Origin: Pseudomonadota bacterium | Lineage (GTDB): Bacteria; Desulfobacterota; Binatia; Binatales; Binataceae | DNA length: 64,000 nucleotides | Reading direction: 5' to 3' | Assembly: GCA_021324885.1 (NCBI GenBank) | Contig: JAJPIF010000018.1 | Location: 1 to 64,000 of the forward strand | Part shown: piece after piece, positions 17,634 through 25,250 of the stretch | Layout of the letters: the number at the start of each line of letters is the position of its first letter | How positions within the stretch are numbered: the first letter of the stretch is position 1 | The notes under the pieces: generated by a model | Databases searched by the model: none | What the model was told of the DNA's origin: nothing | Seen by the model: the letters and a program-made list of their open reading frames with translations, nothing else | Made by a program: the position numbers and the translations under genes

Positions 17634-18356
17634 TCATCGGCTGGCGAGGATTTCGGCCAGATGGCGGACGCGGATTCGGCTGCCTGCGCGATGCAGTCCG
17701 CCGCCCATCTGCATCAGGCATCCGCCGTCGTTGGCGACGACGAACTCGGCGCCGCTTTGCTCGATGCATTTGCACTTGTCAGCCAGCATCGCGGCGGAAA
17801 TTTCCGGGAACTTGACCGAGAACAGGCCGCCGAACCCGCAGCATTCCGCGCTTCGCGCCAGCTCGCATAATTCGAGGCCGCGCACATTTTCCAGCAACCG
17901 GCGCGGCGCGTCGGTGACGTGCAATTCGCGCATCAGATGGCATGATGGATGGTAGGTCACCCGATGGGGAAAGCAGGCGCCGACATCCGTGACGCCCACA
18001 ACATTGACCAGGAAGTCGGAGAATTCATGCACCCAGGGTATCAGCGCTTGCACCTTTTGGAGCAGAGCAGGTTCATTCACAAACAGGTCGGGATAGAACA
18101 CCTTGATCATGCTGGTGCACGAACCCGAGGGAACCACGAGCGGCGTACCTGGTCTATGCGTATCGAGCAGGCGCACGGCCAGTTCCCGCGCGTCGCGGCG
18201 CATGCCTTCATTGAACGCGGCCTGGCCGCAGCAAAACGCCTCGCGTCGGACATTGACGCGTATCCCGAGCCGCTCGAGGACAGTTCGCGCCGCCGCAATC
18301 GCGGAGGGAAAGAATTCCTCCCCAAGGCAAGTGGAAAACAGCGTAACCTCGTCCAC
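17634..18356 (-). CDS. lutA: lactate utilization protein A, cysteine-rich CCG-domain subunit
   Basis: The protein has about 240 residues with two cysteine-rich CCG motifs: EAFCCGQAAFNEGM near residue 50 and SAECCGFGGLFSVKFPE near residue 185. This is the LutA/YkgE layout, in which the motifs ligate an Fe-S cluster of the LutABC L-lactate dehydrogenase complex. The GTG at 18356 puts the start exactly where LutA proteins begin (DEVTLFSTCLGE) and has AAAGGTGG upstream. A TTG at 18371 overlapping the lutC stop is the alternative. It is last in the order lutB-lutC-lutA. Confidence 0.9.
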   Translation of the reverse strand: MDEVTLFSTCLGEEFFPSAIAAARTVLERLGIRVNVRREAFCCGQAAFNEGMRRDARELAVRLLDTHRPGTPLVVPSGSCTSMIKVFYPDLFVNEPALLQKVQALIPWVHEFSDFLVNVVGVTDVGACFPHRVTYHPSCHLMRELHVTDAPRRLLENVRGLELCELARSAECCGFGGLFSVKFPEISAAMLADKCKCIEQSGAEFVVANDGGCLMQMGGGLHRAGSRIRVRHLAEILASR

Positions 18357-18367
18357 ACGCCCACCTT

Positions 18368-19051
18368 TCAAACCGGCCTACAGCAGCGCTCTCCAATTAT
18401 CACGACGTATAACTCCTTCGGACCGTGGACGCCGATTACGATTCGCTTTTCGATGTCGGCGGTGCGGCTGGGCCCGGTAACCATCACCATCGGATGCGCC
18501 GCGATGGTCTGCGGTCCGACCGCGCGCAGGGCCGCGGCGAGCTCGGGCAGTATGCGACTTGCGCGCAGCAGCACGACGTTGGTTGGAGGCAGGAGCGACA
18601 GGGATCGAGGCCGCGTGGGTTGGCCGATCAAAACCAGGGTGCCGGTCGGCGCGATCGCATAGTCGGCCTCGACGATGCCGGCGTCGATCGCCGACAGCGC
18701 GTCGCCAGGATTGACCGCGCTGTTTCCGACCCGCGCGATCCGGCATCCGTCGCGCGACAGACGTTGCGCCAAAGCTTCAGCGTCGACGGTAATCCCCTCG
18801 CCCAACGCCGCCGAACGAAGCCCTGCCGTTTGGACCAGCTCCGCGATTTTATCTACTGCGCTGGTTTCATCGGCAGCTTCGATCGCTTTGCCGCCGACCC
18901 CGGTCAGGGCCGCGATGAATTGCGCGCGCAGGTCACGGCCGGCGATCGCGCTGATCTGCGCATCTTCGGGGAGCGTAACGCGAGGTTCCGGTGCTCGGTC
19001 ATTGCTCAGTCCGGCTCTGATACGGCTGACGATGTTGTGGAATGCGCTCAC
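18368..19051 (-). CDS. lutC: lactate utilization protein C, LUD-domain subunit
   Basis: The protein has about 227 residues with the LUD domain seen in LutC/YkgG. Visible blocks are GITVDAEALAQRL, VEADYAIAPTGTLVLIGQPTRPRSLSLLPP and the C-terminal VMVTGPSRTADIEKRIVIGVHGPKEL. It begins at a GTG (19051) that overlaps the lutB stop codon as GTGA, indicating translational coupling. Its own stop lies 12 bases upstream of the chosen lutA start. It works with LutA and LutB to oxidise lactate to pyruvate at the cytoplasmic side. Confidence 0.88.
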   Translation of the reverse strand: MSAFHNIVSRIRAGLSNDRAPEPRVTLPEDAQISAIAGRDLRAQFIAALTGVGGKAIEAADETSAVDKIAELVQTAGLRSAALGEGITVDAEALAQRLSRDGCRIARVGNSAVNPGDALSAIDAGIVEADYAIAPTGTLVLIGQPTRPRSLSLLPPTNVVLLRASRILPELAAALRAVGPQTIAAHPMVMVTGPSRTADIEKRIVIGVHGPKELYVVIIGERCCRPV

Positions 19052-20511
19052 AGCTTTGAGATGCGTGACGCCTCCTCGCCCTGCGACCCGCCGTCGGGCC
19101 GCGCGCCATCTACGCCGTCGGCCACGGGAGCAGGAAAGTCGCGCACGCGCGTCCACGCGCTGAACGGACCCGGCATCCGGCGCAGGTAGCCGTCGCGTGC
19201 GAACGGCTTGAGCATCAGCGCGCCCATCCTGCCCGCGATTCTCATCAGCGCCGGATATCTCGCCGCGCGCGCGAACAGGCCGGCCGCCGCTCTGACGCGG
19301 GCCGGGGCCAGCGGCCATGCGACCTTCTCGCCCTCCCCCTCAGTCATCTTCCATCGCAGATGGAGCAGGATTCGCGGGATATCGATCCTGACCGGGCAGA
19401 CCTCCTTGCAGGCGCCGCACAGGGTTGACGCAAACGGCAGATGGCCCGCGGCGGCGGTGCCGAACAGCGACGGACTGACGATGGCGCCGATTGGACCCGG
19501 ATATGCCGATTGGTAGGCATGACCGCCGATATGGCGATACACCGGACAGGCGTTCAGACACGCGCCGCAGCGCAGACAGTAAAGCGCCTCGCGCAAAACC
19601 GGATCCGCCAGCATCCGCGTCCGCCCGTTATCCAGCACCACCAGATGCATTTCACGCGGCCCGTCCGAATCACCTTCCCGCCGCGGCCCGTTCAGAAAGC
19701 TGGTGTAGGCTGTCAAGCGCTGCCCGGTCGCGGTGCGAGCCAGGATTTCGAGGAAATGGCTGAGGTCCTCGAATTTGGGAATCACCTTTTCGATTCCCAT
19801 CACCGCAACATGAATACCGGGCGTGGTGGTGCAAAAACGCCCGTTGCCCTCGTTTTCGACGATGACCAGCGTGCCGGTCTCGGCGACCGCGAAGTTGACG
19901 CCTGTGATGCCCATCTCGGCGTTCAGAAACTTATCGCGCAGCCGCTCGCGCGCCACCGCGGTCAGAGCCGACGGATCGGCGGTATAGCCGACTCCCAGCT
20001 TCTGCGCGAAAAGCTGCCCGATGTCTTCCTTTGAAAGATGGATCGCCGGTGTGATGATGTGCGAAGGCGGCTCGCGGCGAAGTTGCACAATATACTCGCC
20101 GAGGTCGGTTTCGACCGCTTCTATTCCGGCCTGCTCCAGCGCGGGGTTGAGAGCGATTTCCTCGGTGGCCATCGATTTGCCCTTGACCACCCGCTTGACA
20201 CCTGCCGTTTGCGCGACCTTGACAATATAATCGCGCGCCGCTGCCGCGTCCTGGGCAAAGAAAACTTTGACTCCGCGCTGCTCGAGCCGATCCTTGAGTT
20301 CAGCCAGAAGCTGGTCGAGCCGCTGGATTGAATCCTCCTTGATGCGGCGGGCGACGTCGCGTTCGCTCTCGTACGCAGCGAATTCTTTTTTCGCCACGGC
20401 CAGATGCTCGAAATGGCGGGCGCTCGCATTTTCCAGCTTGCGGTTGAGTTCCGTATCAGCCGCCGCCCGGTTGCTGGCGGCATAAAAAGCGTCGGGCCCG
20501 CTGGGCAGCAT
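19048..20511 (-). CDS. lutB: lactate utilization protein B, LUD plus 4Fe-4S ferredoxin subunit
   Basis: The protein has about 487 residues. The N-terminal half is a LUD domain (KGKSMATEEIALNPALEQAGIEAVETDLGEYI region, GVNFAVAETGTLVIVENEGN). The C-terminal half carries two 4Fe-4S motifs, CLRCGACLNACPVYRHIGGH and CGACKEVCPVRIDIPRIL, and a tail with the LutB_C character. The ATG at 20511 follows the SirB1-family stop by two bases; a TTG at 20517 would overlap that stop. The product passes electrons in the LutABC lactate dehydrogenase. The family is normally induced by lactate through a regulator that is not seen here. Confidence 0.9.
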   Translation of the reverse strand: MLPSGPDAFYAASNRAAADTELNRKLENASARHFEHLAVAKKEFAAYESERDVARRIKEDSIQRLDQLLAELKDRLEQRGVKVFFAQDAAAARDYIVKVAQTAGVKRVVKGKSMATEEIALNPALEQAGIEAVETDLGEYIVQLRREPPSHIITPAIHLSKEDIGQLFAQKLGVGYTADPSALTAVARERLRDKFLNAEMGITGVNFAVAETGTLVIVENEGNGRFCTTTPGIHVAVMGIEKVIPKFEDLSHFLEILARTATGQRLTAYTSFLNGPRREGDSDGPREMHLVVLDNGRTRMLADPVLREALYCLRCGACLNACPVYRHIGGHAYQSAYPGPIGAIVSPSLFGTAAAGHLPFASTLCGACKEVCPVRIDIPRILLHLRWKMTEGEGEKVAWPLAPARVRAAAGLFARAARYPALMRIAGRMGALMLKPFARDGYLRRMPGPFSAWTRVRDFPAPVADGVDGARPDGGSQGEEASRISKL

Positions 20512-20513
20512 GG

Positions 20514-21341
20514 TCAACTGATCCGTGAAACCTGGCGCGCCAGGCGCATCACACCGTCACGGGCCGCTTCGGCGAACGGATGGTCCGGCGCAATCGACAG
20601 GAAGCTTTGCAGGTCGTCCAACGCGGCCTGGAAACATTCGAGCGTCTCGTAAAGCTTGGCGCGCTCCAGTAGTTCTTCGAGCGAGCGCGGCTCCAGGATC
20701 AGGATACGATCGAGCGCGGCGACCGCGCGCATCCAGTCCGCGGCGGCTACATAGATGTTCTTCAAATTGCGCAGCATCCGGCTCAGGATCTGGCGCGAGG
20801 ACGCCGCCCGCAGCATCGCCGGATGCAATTCCACCGGCTGGCCATAAACCCGGTTTAGCAGCGCGCGTATCTGTTCGAGATCGAGAATTGTTCCTTCATT
20901 AAACGGATCGATAATCAGTTCGCCGCGTTCATCCGTCGCCTTGACCAGGAAATGGCCGGGAAAAGACACGCCCTCAAGCTTGAGTCCCGCGCGCCGCCCG
21001 ACCTCGATGTAGACCACGGAAAGTGAAATCGGGATTCCCAGCTTGCGCTCGAGCACTTCGTTGAGGAAGGAGTTGCGCGGGTCGCCGTAGCTGGACTGGT
21101 TGCCGGCAAATCCCTGATGCTCGAACAGAAAGCGCGACAGCGCCTGCACCTTCTCGACCGTGTTGGCCGCGGTGCCCATCCATCGCGCGGCCTCGCGTCC
21201 CAACTCCGCCAGCCGCTCCAGATAGCGGTCGACTTCGAGCCCTGGATATTCCTCCTTGGCAATTACCAGGGCCGCGCGTGCCAGCGCCACCGGCTCGCGT
21301 GACGCCAACGCGACGAATTCGCTTCGCGCTTCCTGGTTCAT
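20514..21341 (-). CDS. SirB1-family transglutaminase-like/TPR protein
   Basis: The protein has about 275 residues. The SirB1 region contains FAGNQSSYGDPRNSFLNEVL, KLGIPISLSVVYIEVGRRAGL and GVSFPGHFLVK, a transglutaminase-like core in which the usual cysteine is Ser. The C-terminal third contains two or three TPR-like helical pairs (AALDRILILEPRSLEELLERAKLYETL). The role of the family is not established. The ATG at 21341 has GAGGGAAG upstream; in-frame upstream codons look non-native. It is directly coupled to lutB (two-base gap) although it has no known role in lactate oxidation. Confidence 0.82.
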   Translation of the reverse strand: MNQEARSEFVALASREPVALARAALVIAKEEYPGLEVDRYLERLAELGREAARWMGTAANTVEKVQALSRFLFEHQGFAGNQSSYGDPRNSFLNEVLERKLGIPISLSVVYIEVGRRAGLKLEGVSFPGHFLVKATDERGELIIDPFNEGTILDLEQIRALLNRVYGQPVELHPAMLRAASSRQILSRMLRNLKNIYVAAADWMRAVAALDRILILEPRSLEELLERAKLYETLECFQAALDDLQSFLSIAPDHPFAEAARDGVMRLARQVSRIS

Positions 21342-21410
21342 AAGGCAGGCTTCCCTCGCGCCGGGTCCGCTTCCATGACATCCAAGCTTAGCAGGCGTCA
21401 ACGCGGCGCT

Positions 21411-22544
21411 CTACGGAAGCGGCCCGCAAAGTGCGCCGGAAATTTCCGTGCGGACAGCGGCGTCCGCTTCAACGGCGGCGGCCGCTTGCAATGCCCGTTT
21501 TGCTGGATTTCCGCCCAGCCGGCCCAATGCCCAGGCTGCGTGCGCGCGCACCAACGGTTCGGGCTCATTGCACAGCGCATGCTCCAGCACCGGGACCGCG
21601 TCGGGATTGCCGGTATTGCCCAGCGCCACGGCGACATTGCGCAGCAGCCCGCGCCGTTTGGTCCGTTTGATTGCGCTGTTGCGGAAACGGTGGCGAAATT
21701 CTTCCTCGTCCAGCGCCAGCAGGTCGGGCAGATAGGGCTGAAGTTCAGCCATCTCGATACCGCCTGGTTCATTCCATGGACAGACTTCCTGGCAGATGTC
21801 GCAGCCGAAAATCCAGTTGCCCAAATGGGAGCGCAATGCGGGCGGAATCGCGCCGCGCAATTCGATCGTGAGATAGGAAATGCATCGGCGCGATTCCATC
21901 ACATAGCCCTCTTCCAAAGCGCCGGTCGGGCACAGGTCGAGACAGCGGCGGCAGGTGCCGCAAAACTCGCCATAAGAAGGCGGCTCGCCGCCCAGTTCAA
22001 GATCGGTGAAAATTTCCGCCAGGAAGAAGTACGAACCGTAAGCCCGATTGAGCAGATTGGTGTTTTTCCCGAACCATCCGAGCGACGCTTCGCGGGCCCA
22101 TTCGCGCTCGAACACCGGACCGGTATCGACGTATATGCGCGCCAACACCCCCGCGCGCAGCCGCTGAAGCTCGGCCGTCACGGCGCGGGCGCGGGCCATC
22201 ACGCGGTCGTGGTAATCCTCGCCCAGCGCATACGAAGCGATGCGGCCACGCAGTTCGCGCCGCCAGTCTATGGGGGCCGGCGCAGGCGCCTGATAGGGGA
22301 AACCCAGGCTGATCACGGAGCGCAGGCGCGGGTCGATCCGGCGTGGATCCAGGCGCCGCTGTGGTTCGCGCGCCAGCCAGGCCATCTCGCCATGACGCTG
22401 TTGCGCCAGCCATCTGGTATAGAACTGCTCGCGCGGCAAGGGCTGGATCCGGCTGAATCCCACCAGCGCGAAGCCTTGCTCGCGGGCCGCTGCCGCGATT
22501 TCGCGCTCCAGCGCGCCCATTCGCATGTTGCCCATTGCGCTCAT
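21411..22544 (-). CDS. queG: epoxyqueuosine reductase
   Basis: The protein has 377 residues. The N-terminal cobalamin-binding domain contains QQRHGEMAWLAREPQRRLDPR and GFPYQ. Two 4Fe-4S motifs follow, CGTCRRCLDLCPTGAL and CDICQEVCPWN. The C-terminus has HEAT-like repeats (LLRNVAVALGNTGNPDAVPVLEHAL), as in QueG. It reduces epoxyqueuosine to queuosine in tRNA, using cobalamin. ATGs at 22544, 22535 and 22526 are all possible starts. It heads the minus-strand run that continues with sirB1 and lutBCA after a 69-base gap. Confidence 0.93.
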   Translation of the reverse strand: MSAMGNMRMGALEREIAAAAREQGFALVGFSRIQPLPREQFYTRWLAQQRHGEMAWLAREPQRRLDPRRIDPRLRSVISLGFPYQAPAPAPIDWRRELRGRIASYALGEDYHDRVMARARAVTAELQRLRAGVLARIYVDTGPVFEREWAREASLGWFGKNTNLLNRAYGSYFFLAEIFTDLELGGEPPSYGEFCGTCRRCLDLCPTGALEEGYVMESRRCISYLTIELRGAIPPALRSHLGNWIFGCDICQEVCPWNEPGGIEMAELQPYLPDLLALDEEEFRHRFRNSAIKRTKRRGLLRNVAVALGNTGNPDAVPVLEHALCNEPEPLVRAHAAWALGRLGGNPAKRALQAAAAVEADAAVRTEISGALCGPLP

Positions 22545-22555
22545 CCCTGTCGTGC

Positions 22556-22585
22556 TTGACTGGCCCTTTTCCCGACGATTACGCT
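22556..22585 (+). promoter_or_regulatory. candidate sigma70-type promoter for the Fe-S carrier gene
   Basis: TTGACT at 22556-22561 and TACGCT at 22580-22585 are separated by 18 bases and lie about 45 bases before the ATG of the ErpA/IscA-like gene. The divergent queG begins at 22544. The match is fair and is a sequence pattern only. Confidence 0.4.
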
Positions 22586-22627
22586 GTTTTATACAAGGTA
22601 TGGAAGCTTGAGTTTTGAGGAGTCAAG

Positions 22628-23026
22628 ATGGCGGATAACGACATTCCATCAGAGCAGACCTCGCACCACGGCGCTGGCGCCCAGGAAATCCCGGTTCCAG
22701 CAATCGATCTTACGCCCAAAGCGGTCGAGATGGTCAAGAAGACCCGCGCCAAGGAGGGCTTGGGCGAAGCCTATGGACTGCGCGTTTCGGTGACCGGGGG
22801 CGGATGTTCCGGCTTTCAATATTCGTTGGGTTTTGACAGCGAACAACACGAAGGCGACACGGTGGTTACATTTGACGGCGTGCGCGTGATGATTGACGAG
22901 GTTTCGCTGCCCTACATCGCCGGTACGAGGTTGGATTATATCGAGGGGCTGCACGGCGCCGGGTTCAAGTTCGACAATCCTCGCGCCGCCCGGACCTGCG
23001 GCTGCGGTTCTTCCTTCAGCGTCTGA
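22628..23026 (+). CDS. erpA: A-type iron-sulfur carrier (ErpA/IscA-like)
   Basis: The protein has 132 residues. After a 25-residue flexible start it shows the HesB/IscA fold: LTPKAVEMVKKTRAKEGL, LRVSVTGGGCSGFQYSLGFD with the first conserved cysteine, and the C-terminal CGCGSSF pair. These three cysteines carry or transfer a 2Fe-2S or 4Fe-4S cluster to target proteins. It stands alone between queG (divergent) and an unknown gene, with its own promoter-like sequence and a terminator hairpin downstream. Subtype (ErpA, IscA or SufA) is not certain; the symbol is the nearest match. Confidence 0.88.
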   Translation: MADNDIPSEQTSHHGAGAQEIPVPAIDLTPKAVEMVKKTRAKEGLGEAYGLRVSVTGGGCSGFQYSLGFDSEQHEGDTVVTFDGVRVMIDEVSLPYIAGTRLDYIEGLHGAGFKFDNPRAARTCGCGSSFSV

Positions 23027-23075
23027 GAACCGGGGACGGCCGCGGCCATCCGTGCCGATTTGAAATATTGAGCAA

Positions 23076-23119
23076 CCGGGCTGCCGTGACATGCCGAGGT
23101 CGCGGCGGCCCGGTTTTTT
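23076..23119 (+). terminator. intrinsic terminator after the Fe-S carrier gene
   Basis: CCGGGCTGCCG (23076-23086) pairs with CGGCGGCCCGG (23103-23113) as an 11-pair stem with one G-U pair, a 16-base loop and a TTTTTT run at 23114-23119. It sits 50 bases beyond the stop codon. Confidence 0.85.
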
Positions 23120-23174
23120 CAGAGATCATTGAGAGTGGGCCGCAAATCCGCTTCGTGGCCCTTGGATAAACAGG

Positions 23175-23753
23175 ATGTTTGCCGCTGTGCGCTATCTGTT
23201 ATCGCCGTGGCGTCTGCGCTTCATGCGCCGTTACGCCAGACCGGCGATCTACGAAATGCGCGGGCGGCTTGACCAGTTCGCATCGCGCAAGGCGCGAATC
23301 TTTACCACGACGCTGCTGGACGCCAACGCCGAATTCCTTGCCCGCGCATTTTCTCCAGCGGGTACTTTGTCGGGCTTTCGCGATCGGGTCACCATGCAAT
23401 CGGTTCGCACCTGCCTTGGCTCGATGCTGATTTACTCGGCGAACCTGGTTGCGCGCAACGAGATGGCGCGCGACGGTGGTGAACTGGTGACGCTGGTAAG
23501 CCGGGTGCTTGGGGTGAGCCGTGAGAGTGTGATCATACGGCGTGAAATCCTGCGCAAGTCGCCGAGCAGCGAGGAATGGATGCTTTACACCTGGCTGTTG
23601 AAAGATCTCGACGCGCCGGCGCCGAAATTCGATCCCGCGTTGGAGCAATCCTTCGGCTACCACTATCTTTCCTACATCGGCCAGTACAAAAACATTCTTG
23701 AAAAGAACATTCCGGCGGCGAACAGGACGCGCGGACGGGCTCAAAGGCATTGA
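23175..23753 (+). CDS. hypothetical protein, coupled to a FabG-like gene
   Basis: This 192-residue basic protein is not one I recognise. The N-terminus is rich in Arg and aromatic residues (SPWRLRFMRRYARPAIYEM) and could lie along a membrane, but there is no clear signal peptide. The middle is mostly helical with NLVARNEMARDGGELVTLVSRVLG. Its stop codon overlaps the start of the next gene as TGATG, so the two are translationally coupled and may share a function in acyl metabolism. It lies 55 bases beyond the terminator, so it probably begins a new transcript. Confidence 0.6.
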   Translation: MFAAVRYLLSPWRLRFMRRYARPAIYEMRGRLDQFASRKARIFTTTLLDANAEFLARAFSPAGTLSGFRDRVTMQSVRTCLGSMLIYSANLVARNEMARDGGELVTLVSRVLGVSRESVIIRREILRKSPSSEEWMLYTWLLKDLDAPAPKFDPALEQSFGYHYLSYIGQYKNILEKNIPAANRTRGRAQRH

Positions 23754-24502
23754 TGAATCGGGCACTCGAAGGCAAAGCAATCATCGTTACCGGCGCGACC
23801 CGCGGTATCGGCCGCGCCATCGCGCTTGAGATAGCGCGGCAAGGCGCCAACGTCGCCTTCAATTATGCCAGCAACGCTGAAATGGGGGCTGCGCTCCAGG
23901 ATCAATTAACCTCCACGGGCGTCAAGGCGCTGGCGTTTCGGACCGACGTCGCCGACCTCAAGGGAGCGCGAGAGATGGTCGCCGCCACCAAAGCGGAGTT
24001 CGGCAAAATCGACGGGCTCGTCAACAACGCCGGCATCACCCGCGACAAACTGCTGGCGATGATGAGCGAAGAAGACTGGGCCGCGGTAATCCAGACCAAT
24101 CTGACCGGTGCCTTCAATTTTGCGCGCGCCGCCATCTTCAATATGATGAAGGCGAAAGCCGGTTCTATCCTCAATATCTCTTCGGTCAGCGGCCTGTCGG
24201 GGATGGCTGGTCAGGTCAACTATTCGGCCTCCAAAGCCGGGCTCATCGGGTTGACCAAGGCGCTGGCCAAAGAGGTCGGCCGCGTCGGCATCCGGGTTAA
24301 TGCGCTGGCACTGGGTTTCATCGAGACCGACATGACAGCCGCGCTCCCCGATCAGAACCGCAAACAGGTTTTGGACCTCATACCGCTGGGCCGGTTCGGC
24401 CGCGTGGACGAGGTGGCGCCGATGGCGGCGTTCCTGATGTCCGAGGCGGCCTCCTACATCACGGGCGCCGTGATCCAAATCGACGGTGGTCTCGCAATGT
24501 GA
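23753..24502 (+). CDS. fabG: 3-oxoacyl-ACP reductase-like SDR (FabG family)
   Basis: The protein has 249 residues with all classical SDR motifs: TGATRGIG cofactor loop near residue 14, NNAG (VNNAGITRDKLLAMM), Ser in NISSVSG, and the YSASKAG active-site Tyr and Lys. The block NNAGITRD and the C-terminus VIQIDGGLAM are typical of FabG, which reduces 3-oxoacyl-ACP with NADPH in fatty-acid synthesis. The ATG at 23753 overlaps the preceding stop (TGATG). Many SDRs are present in the window, and this one is the closest to true FabG. It may instead act on acyl-CoA. Confidence 0.85.
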   Translation: MNRALEGKAIIVTGATRGIGRAIALEIARQGANVAFNYASNAEMGAALQDQLTSTGVKALAFRTDVADLKGAREMVAATKAEFGKIDGLVNNAGITRDKLLAMMSEEDWAAVIQTNLTGAFNFARAAIFNMMKAKAGSILNISSVSGLSGMAGQVNYSASKAGLIGLTKALAKEVGRVGIRVNALALGFIETDMTAALPDQNRKQVLDLIPLGRFGRVDEVAPMAAFLMSEAASYITGAVIQIDGGLAM

Positions 24503-24654
24503 GGAATGAGAAAAGAGCAGTCAGAAAAGAAAAGCCCTTGATTTTCTCACTGCTCTTCATACCTCGCTCTCCTCCAACTGTGGAGCGTCGTCCGCCGTTG
24601 CCGTGTGTTTCACTTGAAACGGCCTACGTCTGCCACCATAATTTAGATGTGGCG

Positions 24655-25167
24655 ATGCAAGAAAACTCTTCGGTATTTTACGAAGCGCCGCCTCCACAGG
24701 CCTCGCGTGAGCTGGCGGAGCTGCGTCAGAATTCGGATTATTCCCCGCCTTTCCAGGTAATCCGCCGCCGCGTTATTGACGATTATAACGAAGGCAAAAT
24801 GACCACCGACGCCACCGTCGTTATCCGGATTGGAGATGTCGAAGAGACCGAAGCGGCGCGCGGAGTCGGCGTGGTCAACGCCTTGGACCTGGCCTTGCGC
24901 AAGGCCTTGCTCAAGTATTTTCCTTTCCTGAGTTCGGTGCGAGTTACGGAAACCTACACCCATGGCAGCGGCGAATCGACCGAGGCCGAGGTAATCTCGG
25001 TCAAGAAGTTCTCCGACGGTCAGACCACGTGGACGACGATGGCGAAGTCGGCCAACACGGTCGAAGCGGGGTGGAACTCGCTGGTCGACGGCTATGAGTG
25101 GCGGATCAATATGGAGAATTTCCGCACCCGCCGACTAACAGGGAACCCCCGCCTGTCGAGCCGTTAG
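24655..25167 (+). CDS. stand-alone LeuA/CimA-type allosteric (dimerisation) domain protein
   Basis: This is a protein of about 170 residues. From about residue 35 onward (VIRRRVIDDYNEGKMTTDATV, ARGVGVVNALDLALRKALLKYFP, AKSANTVEAGWNSLVDGYEWRI) it matches the C-terminal regulatory domain of 2-isopropylmalate and citramalate synthases (LeuA_dimer, PF08502), which binds leucine or isoleucine. No catalytic HMGL-like barrel is encoded with it. The ATG at 24655 is chosen because the conserved part starts soon after; no strong ribosome-binding site is seen. cysS follows 83 bases downstream. A role as a separate regulatory subunit is an inference. Confidence 0.75.
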   Translation: MQENSSVFYEAPPPQASRELAELRQNSDYSPPFQVIRRRVIDDYNEGKMTTDATVVIRIGDVEETEAARGVGVVNALDLALRKALLKYFPFLSSVRVTETYTHGSGESTEAEVISVKKFSDGQTTWTTMAKSANTVEAGWNSLVDGYEWRINMENFRTRRLTGNPRLSSR

Positions 25168-25250
25168 CCACGCTGCGCGACCGCGCACCAAAAGTCGGCG
25201 GACCGTTCTGTTCAACACTGCGGCGCCACGATAAGCTAGTTGCTGACGCC

